Origin: Rhodospirillaceae bacterium
GTDB lineage: Bacteria > Pseudomonadota > Alphaproteobacteria > UBA8366
DNA: 56,304 nucleotides
Reading direction: 5' to 3'
NCBI GenBank assembly: GCA_002722095.1
Contig: PBKG01000001.1
Location: forward strand, 1 to 56,304
This document shows, piece after piece, positions 26,150 through 35,494 of this stretch (position 1 is its first letter; each line of letters begins with the position of its first letter). A model generated the notes under the pieces. That model did no database searches and was not told where the DNA came from. It saw only the letters and a program-made list of their open reading frames with translations. The position numbers and the translations under genes are program-made.

Positions 26150-27088
26150 TCATCCATCCAGCGGATCAAGCCCTTCCCATTTGCGAACTTCATTAATGAT
26201 TTGCAAAACGCGCTCAGGATACGGTCGGTATTGAATGCCGAATTCATCTACTAACTTGGAATTATCCATCATATGGAGCCCCGACCCCTCGCGTCCTCCG
26301 GTTTCGTTATCGAAACTAATATCTGCTTTCGGCAGATAACCCCGTACGATGTTGGCGATCTCGCCGAGGCTGATCGTCGTGCCTCCGGAATTATAAATCG
26401 GATGCTTCGGATTATCGGCCAACAAGACGCGGGCGAACACTTCCGTAATGTCATCGACATGCAGCGGGAGCCGCATGAAATCTGCGTATTCGAAACGCAC
26501 TGATTCTCCACGGGCAGGTCCGGTCACGCATTGCACATGATCGACCGAACCGCGCACTTTGTCGGGACCGGTAATATTTGCGGGGCGTACGCCTGTAATA
26601 GAGATATCGTATTTATCCATAAAATCTTCGGCCTGCCATTCGTTGAAAATCTTATGCAGGGCATATTGTTTATGGCCGAAACAATGGTCTTCTTCGGTGA
26701 CTGCGCGGTCGCCGTAATGGCTTTGCAGTCCGTAAACCGCAAGCGAACTCGCGTACACCACCCTCTTCACCCCTAGCAACCGCGCCGCCTCGAAACAATT
26801 ATCCATGCCAACCACATTAAGCTTCGTGGCCACATGGGGAGCATGATGACTCCCCAAAAAGTAAGAGAGGTTGATCACCCGCTCCGGCTCCGCGTCGGCC
26901 ATGCAAGACATCACGTCATCGAACTGCGTGAGATCGCCTCGCACGACGGAAACACTATCGCCCAGGTCGGAAAAGTCAGCGGCATCGGTGTTGATGTCGA
27001 AACACGTAATCTTTTCACCGCGACCAACCAGCGAACGCGTCAAGCGCGAACCGATAAACCCGGTCCCGCCAATTACAAAGATACTCAT
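26150..27088 (-). CDS. NAD-dependent epimerase/dehydratase (extended SDR)
   Basis: A 312-residue extended short-chain dehydrogenase starting MSIFVIGGTGFIGSRL, which contains the Rossmann motif GGTGFIG. The catalytic Tyr and Lys are in YALHK, with an upstream Ser pair in YASSLAVYG. These enzymes act mostly on nucleotide sugars or other hydroxy/keto substrates. No sugar-polymer genes are adjacent, so the substrate is unknown. The ATG at 27088 follows AGGAG by about ten bases; eight upstream codons are open but lie beyond the Rossmann strand. It lies between two signalling genes without clear connection. Confidence 0.93.
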   Translation of the reverse strand: MSIFVIGGTGFIGSRLTRSLVGRGEKITCFDINTDAADFSDLGDSVSVVRGDLTQFDDVMSCMADAEPERVINLSYFLGSHHAPHVATKLNVVGMDNCFEAARLLGVKRVVYASSLAVYGLQSHYGDRAVTEEDHCFGHKQYALHKIFNEWQAEDFMDKYDISITGVRPANITGPDKVRGSVDHVQCVTGPARGESVRFEYADFMRLPLHVDDITEVFARVLLADNPKHPIYNSGGTTISLGEIANIVRGYLPKADISFDNETGGREGSGLHMMDNSKLVDEFGIQYRPYPERVLQIINEVRKWEGLDPLDG

Positions 27089-27169
27089 CTGACGAAATCT
27101 CCTAAAATTCAATTATGACTGCGTTTTAGGCCAACCGCCCCATTCGATCCATTTATGGCAACCAGCGTT

Positions 27170-29509
27170 CTAATCACTGTCCGGGAAAGAGACCGTCACG
27201 GTGACCCCCTTCTTAACATCGCTTTCGATTTCGAATTTCCCCGTGTTCAAATTTATTAGCGAACGGACAATCGCAAGTCCTAACCCCGATCCTTCCTGGG
27301 CCAGGTCAAATGCCGAATCGCCACGCATAAACGGCTCGGATATTTTATTGACAACCGCGGGTGGAATATAGCTGCCGGTGTTGTTTATCGAAATCACATG
27401 ACGAGCATCGCTATACGAGGCCTTCAGTGAGACTTGCTCACCGGACTTGGAAAATTTCACCGCGTTACCCAAGAGGTTGATGAGTATTTGTTTTAGAGCC
27501 CTGCGATCAACGTAAATGTCGGGCAAGTCCTTTGGAACTTCCGCGTCGAATACGAGTTTTTTACTTTCAATCGAGTGGGTAATGAGCGAGACACAATCGG
27601 CGACCGTTTCGTTCAAATCGAACCGCTCTTTATTCATCAGTTGCTTGCCGGATTCGACTGCCGACAGGTCAAGAATGTCGTTGATGAGATTCAGTAAATG
27701 TTGGCTGCTGTCAAAAATATCCTTGGAATATTCGACGTATTTTGCCGAACCGAGCGCACCGAACATTTCACCGGATAGAATCTCAGAGAACCCCAAAATC
27801 GCGTTTAGTGGTGTACGCAATTCGTGGCTCATATTGGCGAGAAATATCGACTTGGATTCGTTGGCGAGCCGTGCCTCTTCCATAGCTATCCGTAGATTTT
27901 CTTCCGCCTCCTTGCGCCGGCTGATATCCGTACGAAGCGTACCAATCTTTTCGACATTGCCGTCCTTGTCGAAAATCGGAAACTTTTGCACCAAGCCATG
28001 AATTTCCGTGCCGTCTAATTGCGTTTGTGACACTTCGCTTTCCGCGGTTTTGCCGGTTTGAATGACTTCATCTTCGAGCGCTTCCGCAACGTTCTGATGT
28101 TCCTTGGTGAGTGCCACCGCGTTCGTTGCGCCAATGACATTTTCCGGCGCGTTGTCGTGCCATTGGTGCCACATCTTATTCACCAGCAAAAAACGACCCT
28201 CCGTATCCTTCAGGGTGATGGATGCGGGGCAATTCTCGATGAAGGCGCCGAATTGATCATTTGCGTCCCGAAGTGCACGCTCGGCGTTAACCAGATCCGT
28301 TATGTCGGTCCGTATTACGGCGACATAGCCGTCAGCCGTGACCACCTCGTTAACACGCATCACACGACCATCTTCGAACGGTGATAAAAAAGGCTCTTTG
28401 GGATTACGGTGCCGTTCGAGCCTTTCCTCGACCGTCAGTCTTTCGTTCCCATGGGTTCGCGATGCTCTTAGATTTTTCGCCTCGCGAGCGCGGGTAAACT
28501 CCTCGAACGTCATTCCGAGTTTAGTGATTTTACCAAGGCCCGGCCGATCCTTGACATAATTCTTATTATAATAAATCAGGCGGTCGTCCGGGTCCCAGAG
28601 TGCCAATCCATCTGGAATACTTTCGACCGCTGCTGCCAAGATTCTTTCCGCACGTCGGCTATCGGAAATATCCGTTTGCGTGGTGACGAGGCCGCCATCG
28701 GGAGTCCTCCGCTCCTCGACCAAGAAACAACGCCCATCCCTCAATTCACGAACAATCTGGACCGGCAGGTTGTTCCGCCCATTTAGTCGTTCTTGAATAA
28801 ACTCTTCTTCTCGCCCGTCCGCCAACGGGACATTCCCTGCCGCAACCACTGCCCGAAGCAGTGTTTCGAACTTAACGCCAGGCTTCAAGAGATCTGCCAG
28901 TTCGGGACGAAAACCCTGGTACCTGTCGTTAAAAAGCACAAGTCGGTCGTCCGCATCGAACAGTGCAAAACCTTCCTGCAGACTCGCAATCGCGCCGCGG
29001 AACATTTCTTCGCTATCGCGTAAATCTTGCGTGCGTTCTTCGGCCTCTCTTTCGGCGGTAATTTCAGAACGAATTAGGACAGTATACCCGCCGCCAATTC
29101 TGAACTCTTGCAGACGAAATATTTTTCCGTCTTCGAACTCTCGAATTATCGGCTCCTTCGGGTTTCGGTGCGCTTCTAGACGCTGTTGAATCATTGCTTC
29201 GTCGCGCTTGACTCCATCGGTTCGCAAATTTCGATCTGCACGAATACGAAGGAATTCTTCGAACGTGGTCCCGGGAACCAGGATGTCGCTCACGTCATCC
29301 ATCGCCGAACGGTAGGTATCGTTGCAGAGTACGAAACGATCTTCCTCGTCGAATAAGACAAAACCGTCAGTACAATGTTCCGTCGCTTCGACTATGCGCG
29401 AATGTTGGGCTTGCAGAGTTTCTAAAGATTCTTCGAGTTCACGGTTTCTCTGGCGCAACTCTTCGAGTTCTGCGCTAAGTTTCGCTATGTCGTCGCCGGA
29501 ATCGGACAT
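27170..29509 (-). CDS. cytoplasmic four-PAS histidine kinase with altered G1 box
   Basis: A 779-residue soluble protein without membrane segments. An N-terminal coiled coil (about 1-45) is followed by three similar PAS domains of the DGFVLFDEEDRFVLCN type, a fourth PAS (CPASITLKDTEGRFLLVN) and HisKA with its His in [11 protein letters not shown] (about residue 562). In the HATPase domain the N box (LINLLGNAVKFS) and G2 (EGSGLGL) are normal. The G1 box reads INNTGSYI where DTGxGI is expected, replacing the adenine-binding Asp by Asn and a Gly by Tyr. ATP binding may be weak or absent. The start is uncertain: ATG 29509, or TTG 29536. No response regulator is nearby. Confidence 0.9.
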   Translation of the reverse strand: MSDSGDDIAKLSAELEELRQRNRELEESLETLQAQHSRIVEATEHCTDGFVLFDEEDRFVLCNDTYRSAMDDVSDILVPGTTFEEFLRIRADRNLRTDGVKRDEAMIQQRLEAHRNPKEPIIREFEDGKIFRLQEFRIGGGYTVLIRSEITAEREAEERTQDLRDSEEMFRGAIASLQEGFALFDADDRLVLFNDRYQGFRPELADLLKPGVKFETLLRAVVAAGNVPLADGREEEFIQERLNGRNNLPVQIVRELRDGRCFLVEERRTPDGGLVTTQTDISDSRRAERILAAAVESIPDGLALWDPDDRLIYYNKNYVKDRPGLGKITKLGMTFEEFTRAREAKNLRASRTHGNERLTVEERLERHRNPKEPFLSPFEDGRVMRVNEVVTADGYVAVIRTDITDLVNAERALRDANDQFGAFIENCPASITLKDTEGRFLLVNKMWHQWHDNAPENVIGATNAVALTKEHQNVAEALEDEVIQTGKTAESEVSQTQLDGTEIHGLVQKFPIFDKDGNVEKIGTLRTDISRRKEAEENLRIAMEEARLANESKSIFLANMSHELRTPLNAILGFSEILSGEMFGALGSAKYVEYSKDIFDSSQHLLNLINDILDLSAVESGKQLMNKERFDLNETVADCVSLITHSIESKKLVFDAEVPKDLPDIYVDRRALKQILINLLGNAVKFSKSGEQVSLKASYSDARHVISINNTGSYIPPAVVNKISEPFMRGDSAFDLAQEGSGLGLAIVRSLINLNTGKFEIESDVKKGVTVTVSFPDSD

Positions 29510-29641
29510 CGGGTGAATTTTCGAATGCAGCCCCAAAAATAAACGCGGATAGTAGTTTCTTTTCGCGCCTCAGCCTAGTGCTGATGGGCTGTCGGTTCAC
29601 TCCGCTGAAGGATTAGATGCCCAAACCTCCAAGTTTCCTTG

Positions 29642-30874
29642 CTACCATCTACGCAACCAAACCCCGGGGCGCAGCAAAGTCAGCAATAAGAATCCCAGAA
29701 GCACGAGCCCCGCAAATTCAAAGCTTACCTGGAAGCCCTCGAGAAAGGCATTCGGAGCGTTTGCGGCACGTGCGTTTTCGAAACTATCGGTGAAAAAGAG
29801 CATCAGAAAGTATGCGGCCAGCACAACACCAAACATACGCATGACCAACACCAAGCTACCGGCTACACCGCGCTGAGAACGTGGCAATGCGGCGCTGACC
29901 ATTTCAAAGCTGGAGGTTTGGAACAAACCCCAGCCGAAGCCGAAAATTGCCAGCGACAGCATCATCCAGATTATCGCGACATCGCCGGACCACAGAGACA
30001 CAGAATAAATTCCGATTCCGACCGATAACGCACCGATAAAGGCCAATCGGTTGGCACCGAATACCGGAATCAAGTAACCCGCCGCTTGAGCTGAAAACAT
30101 CATGGTGAGTGGACCGGTTGCCATGATTGCGCCTCCAACGGATAAAGACGGTGTGTATGGCTGAGCGATGAAATACGGCACCAGCAGCATTACGGAAAAA
30201 GCCGTAAAATTGACCACAATATTGGTCGCATTGACGATAACGAAAGCCGGATTTCGCGCGGTATTTCCGGAGATTCCGATCCATCCGGTCGTGCGGGCGT
30301 CTTTGGGCAGGCTCGGTAGCACTCGTCCGACCAGCAGAAGAAAAGCAATCACGGCGATGGGGACCCGAAACAAAAATATCGCGGGCCATCCCCAGGCTTC
30401 GACCAAAATGCCGCCGAGAGAAGGCCCCAGCGCCGTCCCAAGCCCATATGTCATGGCATAGGCGCCGAGAATCCGCGGGCGCAAATTCTCGTCGAACAAT
30501 CCAGTTGCCAAGGCCGGACCGCAGCTCAACAGCATCGCCGTAGCAACTCCTTGTATGACCCGAAACACGAGCAACCATTCGAAGCTTTCCGCAAGTCCGC
30601 ACAATCCGTAGGACACCATGCTGGCCACGAGGCCGATGCGGAAAACAAGGAGATGCCCGAAAAGATCGCCGAGCCGACCGAAAACGAGCATCAGGCAGCC
30701 ATAGGTCGCAACGTAGGGAATGATGACCCAGCGGATCGTCTCGACCTCAATACCGAACTTTTCGGTGATGTCGGGAAAGGCGATATTCACCGATGAATCG
30801 AGCGGCCCCAAAAGGCTCCCGGCGACGATGGCAATAAGAGGCACCCAAATTGATTTTATATCGCGGTTCGGCAA
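29642..30874 (-). CDS. MFS transporter (DHA2-like)
   Basis: A 410-residue integral membrane protein with about 12 hydrophobic segments. The MFS motif FGRLGDLFGHLLVFRIG (loop 2-3) and the antiporter-type segment YGLGTALGPSLGGILVEAWG resemble drug/H+ antiporters of the DHA2 group, although it is shorter than 14-TM members. It starts with TTG at 30874, supported by AAGGAAAGG about seven bases upstream. It follows the SDR-fold gene by 40 bp on the same strand, so they are probably co-transcribed. The substrate is unknown. Confidence 0.9.
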   Translation of the reverse strand: MPNRDIKSIWVPLIAIVAGSLLGPLDSSVNIAFPDITEKFGIEVETIRWVIIPYVATYGCLMLVFGRLGDLFGHLLVFRIGLVASMVSYGLCGLAESFEWLLVFRVIQGVATAMLLSCGPALATGLFDENLRPRILGAYAMTYGLGTALGPSLGGILVEAWGWPAIFLFRVPIAVIAFLLLVGRVLPSLPKDARTTGWIGISGNTARNPAFVIVNATNIVVNFTAFSVMLLVPYFIAQPYTPSLSVGGAIMATGPLTMMFSAQAAGYLIPVFGANRLAFIGALSVGIGIYSVSLWSGDVAIIWMMLSLAIFGFGWGLFQTSSFEMVSAALPRSQRGVAGSLVLVMRMFGVVLAAYFLMLFFTDSFENARAANAPNAFLEGFQVSFEFAGLVLLGFLLLTLLRPGVWLRRW

Positions 30875-30913
30875 TCGATCGCCTTTCCTTACGGTCCGTA
30901 ATCGATCCCGATT

Positions 30914-31690
30914 TTAAAGGATGTATTCCCCGCCCATAACGTTGAGCGCGTTACCGGTCACATATGCTGACTCATCCGACGCGAAATAAAGGCAGGCTTG
31001 GGCGATATCTTCCACCGCCCCTTCGCGACCGAGGGGAATTTCGGAAAGGTGCTCTTCCGATCCACGAGGATTCTTCCTGTCCTTGTACCACTCCGGGTTT
31101 CGCCGTTCGACGATGATCGAGCCCGGATTAACTAAATTGGCTCGAATGCCGTGCGGACCCGCCTCCGCCGCGACCGCCCGCATAAGTCCCAACAATCCAT
31201 GCTTGCTGGTAGTCACGGTCGCGGTACTTGGGCGTCCGGTAAGAGCCGCCTTACCTCCCATGGCCATGATGCTACCTGAGCCCCGTTCGATCATGCCCGG
31301 CAGTACAGCGCGTGTCAGGAAAAACGTTGCATCCAGATTGACCCCCAATACCTGGCGCCATTCCTCATCCGTAACATCGACTAGCGGTGTGTGGGGCCGA
31401 ATACCCGCATTGCTCACCAATATATCTATTTTCCCGAGGGCCTCGATTGATTTTGCGACGGCGGCTGATACCTCACCACTGTCGGAAACATCGCATTGCA
31501 CTGCAATCGCGTTTCTCCCCAGAGAACGACATTCTTCGGCAACGGCTTCCAGTTCCTCGGGATTGTTCAGCGCCAATACCGCGATATCCGCACCTTCGCG
31601 CGCAAATGTAAGTGCGATTTCCTTGCCGATATTGCGGCTCGCGCCAGATATCAGAGCACACTTGCCGGTAAGTTTGCCGTTTGCTTTCAT
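30914..31690 (-). CDS. SDR-family protein lacking catalytic Ser and Tyr
   Basis: A 258-residue classical SDR fold with the cofactor motif SGASRNIG (15-22), the NAG segment SNAGIRP and the structural Asn in VNLDA (N118). The catalytic Lys is present in TTSK (K163), but the Tyr four residues earlier is Val159 (codon GTG), and the expected Ser 13 residues before that is Gly146. Normal dehydrogenase chemistry is therefore unlikely. It resembles 3-oxoacyl-ACP reductase-like SDRs otherwise. It is the first gene of a probable two-gene unit with the MFS transporter. It may be a non-enzymatic binding protein or use different chemistry. Confidence 0.9.
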   Translation of the reverse strand: MKANGKLTGKCALISGASRNIGKEIALTFAREGADIAVLALNNPEELEAVAEECRSLGRNAIAVQCDVSDSGEVSAAVAKSIEALGKIDILVSNAGIRPHTPLVDVTDEEWRQVLGVNLDATFFLTRAVLPGMIERGSGSIMAMGGKAALTGRPSTATVTTSKHGLLGLMRAVAAEAGPHGIRANLVNPGSIIVERRNPEWYKDRKNPRGSEEHLSEIPLGREGAVEDIAQACLYFASDESAYVTGNALNVMGGEYIL

Positions 31691-31803
31691 CGATATTCCT
31701 CCCCCTGCGACGCCACTATGTTAGCTGAAACGGCGAGCAACGTCTCGGGACCACCTCACAATGGCGCTTGACGTGACCTGCCCTGCTGTCGCAATGGTGG
31801 GAT

Positions 31804-32259
31804 ATGGCGGATGCAGACAAACTGACTCAGTTGGGCCAAGCGGCACCCTTGCCGCAGTCGCCCGAAGACGCGGTGATCGAGACCGTGGACAATCCACATG
31901 GAGATACCAGCTATGTGGTTCGATTCTCGTGCCCGGAATTCACGTCTCTTTGCCCCGTCACTGGACAACCGGATTTCGCCAAATTCGCCATCGACTATTT
32001 GCCCGACAAACGTCTGATCGAGAGCAAATCTTTGAAGCTTTTCATGGCGTCGTTCCGTAATCACGCGGCTTTTCACGAAGATTGCACCGTGACCGTTGGC
32101 AAGCGACTGGTCGAAGCGGCAGGCCCGATTTGGCTTCGCGTGACCGGCATGTGGTATCCCCGCGGCGGAATTCCCATCGACGTCTTCTTCCAGACCGGCC
32201 CCGCCCCAAAGGGCGTACATATTCCCGATCCGCCCTATACGCCGTATCATGGCCGCTAA
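31804..32259 (+). CDS. queF: NADPH-dependent 7-cyano-7-deazaguanine reductase
   Basis: QueF reduces preQ0 to preQ1, the base later inserted into tRNA. The 151 residues are of the short (unimodular) type, with catalytic C50 in [14 protein letters not shown]57, and the NADPH/substrate motif ESKSLKLF (73-80). The length is typical. The queG start overlaps its stop by 11 bp, giving a queF-queG unit; queA lies elsewhere in the window. Confidence 0.97.
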   Translation: MADADKLTQLGQAAPLPQSPEDAVIETVDNPHGDTSYVVRFSCPEFTSLCPVTGQPDFAKFAIDYLPDKRLIESKSLKLFMASFRNHAAFHEDCTVTVGKRLVEAAGPIWLRVTGMWYPRGGIPIDVFFQTGPAPKGVHIPDPPYTPYHGR

Positions 32260-33394
32260 GATGAAAATCGAAGTGACCGATAAGAACGTGATCCGCGCCA
32301 AGGCGACCGAACTCGGCTTTGACCAGGTTGGCTTTACCGGTATCGAGCTGCCGGAAGAAACCGGTCGTGACCTGGAAGCTTATCTGGAGCAAGGACATCA
32401 CGGCGAAATGGCCTGGCTCGAAGGCAAGGCCGACCGGCGGCGCAGCCCGAACGCCCTCTGGTCCGACGCCAAGACCGTGATCGTGCTCGGCGTGAATTAC
32501 GGGCCTCAAGAAGACCCGCTTGAGGAAATGAAGCGGTTCGCCGACGACGGCCGGGCGATGATTTCGGCCTATGCCCGAAACAATGATTATCACGACGTGA
32601 TCAAAAAGCGGCTGAAGGCGCTTGCGAGGTGGTTGCAAGCGGAAAGCGGCGAAGATGTAAAAGTGTTTGTCGATACCGCGCCCGTAATGGAAAAACCCTT
32701 GGCACAGCAGGCCGGCCTCGGCTGGCAGGGCAAACATACCAATCTGGTGTCTCAGGATTACGGTTCGTGGCTTTTTTTAGGCGAGATTTACACGACGCTC
32801 GATCTGGAACCCGACCCGCCCGAAATAAATCACTGCGGCAGTTGCACCAAGTGTCTCGATATTTGTCCGACCAGTGCATTCACCGCGCCCCATCAAATCG
32901 ACGCTAGGCGCTGCATCTCCTACCTCAGCATCGAACATAAGGGCCCGATTCCCGAAGAATTTCGCAAAGCCATGGGCAACCGCATCTATGGCTGTGACGA
33001 TTGCCTTTCCGTCTGTCCGTGGAACAAGTTTGCGCAAAAGACCGAGGAACCCGCGTTCCTTCCCCGCGAGGAACTGATCGGCCCCAAACTTGCGGAACTC
33101 GCGGAACTAGATGATGCCGCTTTTCGGCAGATGTTCTCGAAGACCGCGATCAAAAGGATTGGCAGGAACCGGTTTTTGCGCAACGTAATGATCGCGATCG
33201 GAAACAGCGGCGATCCGGATTTATGGAAATCGGCTGCGGCCAGATTGGACGACGAGTCCGAACTAGTTCGTGAAGCGGCCACCTGGGCGTTGAGAGAACT
33301 CGCTAATACGGCGTCGGCAAATCCGGATCGAGCCCCAGCAGATGCTGGCCGACCATATCCAAATTCATCTTACGTCCCTGACCTTGTTGGGTAA
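32249..33394 (+). CDS. queG: epoxyqueuosine reductase
   Basis: QueG reduces epoxyqueuosine to queuosine in tRNA using cobalamin and two [4Fe-4S] clusters. The 381 residues show the catalytic D142 in [16 protein letters not shown] and the cluster motifs [12 protein letters not shown] (196-207) and [13 protein letters not shown] (249-261), followed by a HEAT-like C-terminus. The first ATG overlaps queF; the ATG at 32261 is an alternative. The usual end, around WALRELA, is reached near base 33300. The frame then continues about 30 residues into the 3' end of the converging gene, a 92-bp antisense overlap. Confidence 0.96.
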   Translation: MAAKMKIEVTDKNVIRAKATELGFDQVGFTGIELPEETGRDLEAYLEQGHHGEMAWLEGKADRRRSPNALWSDAKTVIVLGVNYGPQEDPLEEMKRFADDGRAMISAYARNNDYHDVIKKRLKALARWLQAESGEDVKVFVDTAPVMEKPLAQQAGLGWQGKHTNLVSQDYGSWLFLGEIYTTLDLEPDPPEINHCGSCTKCLDICPTSAFTAPHQIDARRCISYLSIEHKGPIPEEFRKAMGNRIYGCDDCLSVCPWNKFAQKTEEPAFLPREELIGPKLAELAELDDAAFRQMFSKTAIKRIGRNRFLRNVMIAIGNSGDPDLWKSAAARLDDESELVREAATWALRELANTASANPDRAPADAGRPYPNSSYVPDLVG

Positions 33395-34481
33395 GGGTGT
33401 GGATATCGCGGAAGCGTCGCTGGAACAGGCTTGAATCGAAGATACTGGTAGCGCCCGTCGCATCGTAGATCGTATCGACAACATCTTTTGCCTCGTGGAT
33501 CGCGTAGGTCGTACACAGCCGGATACGCATTCGGGAATCCAGGGTAAGCTCGCCCTTCTCGATTACGTCTTCCCAAACTTCGGCTGACTCGTTCAGCACA
33601 TATTGTTGTGCCGAGCTCAACCTCGCTTGACACTGGGCGACTTCGCGCTGAATGATTGGCTGTTCCGCGAGCCTTTGTGTCATCCGGTAAGGTTGTTTTT
33701 CGGACGCCAGCTTACGGAAATCGTTCATCATTCCCGTCGCAATACCAAGCGCCACACCTGAAAATCCGATAGCGTAAAGGTTCGTCGTCGGAATCGAGTA
33801 AAGCGGCCCGTCGCAATGCCGCTCTTCGGGAATGATATGCCGAGACAGGGAATATTCTTTCGGGACGAATAGATCCTTTACCGAATACCCATCCGATGCC
33901 GTGCCACGAAGTCCCATGACATTCCAAATGTCGATGAGTTCGCAGTCTTCCTTCTTGAACAACAGCGCACGCGTATCTTCGCGACCGTCGGGCATGGTCA
34001 ACGTGACCCTTCCACCGAGCCAGGTCGCATGGCGCAGGCCGCTTGCAAATTGCCAGCGCCCCTCTGCAACTTCGTAACCCTCGTCCGTAAGGGTTACTTC
34101 CGCTTTACCTGGCCCCCAAGCCAAAACAGCGGTGGGATCATTTCCCCAAACCTCCATAGCCACTTCCGGCGGGACGTATGCCGCTGAAGTAGAGCAACCG
34201 TTTCCTTGGCAGACCACCCATGCGGTACTGCCGTCGCATTCGGCGAGTGCAGACGTCATACGGTGAAATGTGGGCGGATCGATTTCGAGACCGCCATAGG
34301 CTTGCGGAAGCAACAGGCGAAACAGTTTCTCGCCATGCATTTTTGCCAGCAAGTTGTCGGGCATGCGCCGATGCGCTTCGATTTCATCCGCAGCATCGCG
34401 GATATCATCGGCAATCCGCGCAATCCGTGCGAGATGATCCGACGTCGTGTCTGGCGTTATCGAGGCAGCTTCAGCCACCAT
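33303..34481 (-). CDS. acyl-CoA dehydrogenase-fold flavin monooxygenase-like protein
   Basis: A 392-residue protein with the acyl-CoA dehydrogenase fold and features of flavin-dependent hydroxylases of the HsaA/HpaB type 2 group: LFRLLLPQAYGGLEIDPPTF near residue 55, GRWQFASGLRHATWLGG, and a C-terminal [20 protein letters not shown] helix. Such proteins use reduced flavin to hydroxylate phenols or steroid intermediates, or act as dehydrogenases. No flavin reductase is adjacent. It is coupled to the upstream VOC gene (TAATG overlap) and its 3' end overlaps queG in antisense. The substrate is probably aromatic or an acyl-CoA, by inference only. Confidence 0.88.
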   Translation of the reverse strand: MVAEAASITPDTTSDHLARIARIADDIRDAADEIEAHRRMPDNLLAKMHGEKLFRLLLPQAYGGLEIDPPTFHRMTSALAECDGSTAWVVCQGNGCSTSAAYVPPEVAMEVWGNDPTAVLAWGPGKAEVTLTDEGYEVAEGRWQFASGLRHATWLGGRVTLTMPDGREDTRALLFKKEDCELIDIWNVMGLRGTASDGYSVKDLFVPKEYSLSRHIIPEERHCDGPLYSIPTTNLYAIGFSGVALGIATGMMNDFRKLASEKQPYRMTQRLAEQPIIQREVAQCQARLSSAQQYVLNESAEVWEDVIEKGELTLDSRMRIRLCTTYAIHEAKDVVDTIYDATGATSIFDSSLFQRRFRDIHTLTQQGQGRKMNLDMVGQHLLGLDPDLPTPY

Positions 34482-35362
34482 TATCGTAATTCCTCGCCCG
34501 GCAGCATAAATGCCTGATCCGCATGGCCTACAGCATAATTGTTGTTGTGCTGCGCCGGATTGCGATTGAGCATCGGCCGTCCATAGAGCGGATGCGTCAT
34601 CGAACGGATTTCATGCTCGAGCGTGTGGAGCCTTTTGCCGGTATCCGGATCGACGATGTAGAGGAAGCGATATTGATATTGATTGCTTTCTTCACTGACC
34701 AGATCGAGCTCTTGCAGCGCTTTGTGAGGGCCGGAAAAATTAGCGAGATACACCTGAATATGATGGCCATCGAAACGCGGAATCTTTTTCGTCGTTTCCC
34801 GGAAAATCATCGACTGATGGTATCCTGACTCCACGTGCGCGGCGATGCCGCCCGCCTTCCGCACAGTCGCTTTGGCGCCCATAACCTCGCGGTAGAACCT
34901 TGCTATGCCGTCAGACGTCCCAGGCCGGCTATCGAATTCCACATAACGAATTCCTAGGGTCGTGCGACCGAATTTATCGCTGGGTGGCATACAGCGATAT
35001 TTGTTGCCCCACGGACAGGTGACATCTACTCGATTCCGCGACGCGGCAAACTTGAACTTGGTGCCACGCAAATCCTTCTTTACCGCTTCGAGACGGTTCT
35101 TCAGCGCTTTCAAATCGGGGACGGTAATTCCGGTATGACCGGGGATTATCTGAGGTTTCCCGGTAGGCATGTGGATTTGCGTGCGGCCGATATTCATCCA
35201 CATATTCGTAACCCCAGGCACCATATAGGGGTCACGGGTGAATCCCATGCCGACGACGTAAAAAATGGTCGCCAAACGTTGATCTGGCACTTTTATATTG
35301 GTGTGTTCGAGCCCGACAAAATTGGCAAGATCCTCCGCATTACGGTCGAATGACGTTGTCAT
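34481..35362 (-). CDS. VOC-superfamily (extradiol dioxygenase-like) protein
   Basis: A 293-residue protein of two vicinal-oxygen-chelate modules. Candidate metal ligands are H20 in GLEHTNIKV, H64 in TQIHMP, H200/H201 in GHHIQVYL and E251 in HTLEHEIRS. The first strand of the second half reads IRYVEFD, where type I extradiol dioxygenases carry a His, so ring cleavage is not certain. It is the first gene of a two-gene unit with a flavin monooxygenase-like protein, a pairing seen in aromatic and steroid ring degradation. The strong coupling (1-bp overlap) suggests a shared pathway. Confidence 0.85.
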   Translation of the reverse strand: MTTSFDRNAEDLANFVGLEHTNIKVPDQRLATIFYVVGMGFTRDPYMVPGVTNMWMNIGRTQIHMPTGKPQIIPGHTGITVPDLKALKNRLEAVKKDLRGTKFKFAASRNRVDVTCPWGNKYRCMPPSDKFGRTTLGIRYVEFDSRPGTSDGIARFYREVMGAKATVRKAGGIAAHVESGYHQSMIFRETTKKIPRFDGHHIQVYLANFSGPHKALQELDLVSEESNQYQYRFLYIVDPDTGKRLHTLEHEIRSMTHPLYGRPMLNRNPAQHNNNYAVGHADQAFMLPGEELR

Positions 35363-35459
35363 GATTTCCCCTCAATCTGAGACGTAGGTCTTACCCTACG
35401 ATTTTACCGCCGGAATTTGGAAACTTATGTTAGCCATGTTCCCGCCCCTTCGCCATACT

Positions 35460-35494
35460 TGCATTGCAAACGTAAGAGGGAGGTTTGCAATGCA
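35460..35494 (+). promoter_or_regulatory. inverted repeat enclosing the start codon of the cytochrome c' gene
   Basis: A perfect 12-bp inverted repeat (TGCATTGCAAAC with GTTTGCAATGCA) is separated by 11 bases. The right arm contains the ATG at 35490 and the 11-base loop holds the GAGGGAG Shine-Dalgarno. In mRNA it would place the start codon in a stem and the ribosome site in the loop. As DNA it is a candidate operator. Either reading implies control of the gene; the mechanism is inferred. Confidence 0.7.
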
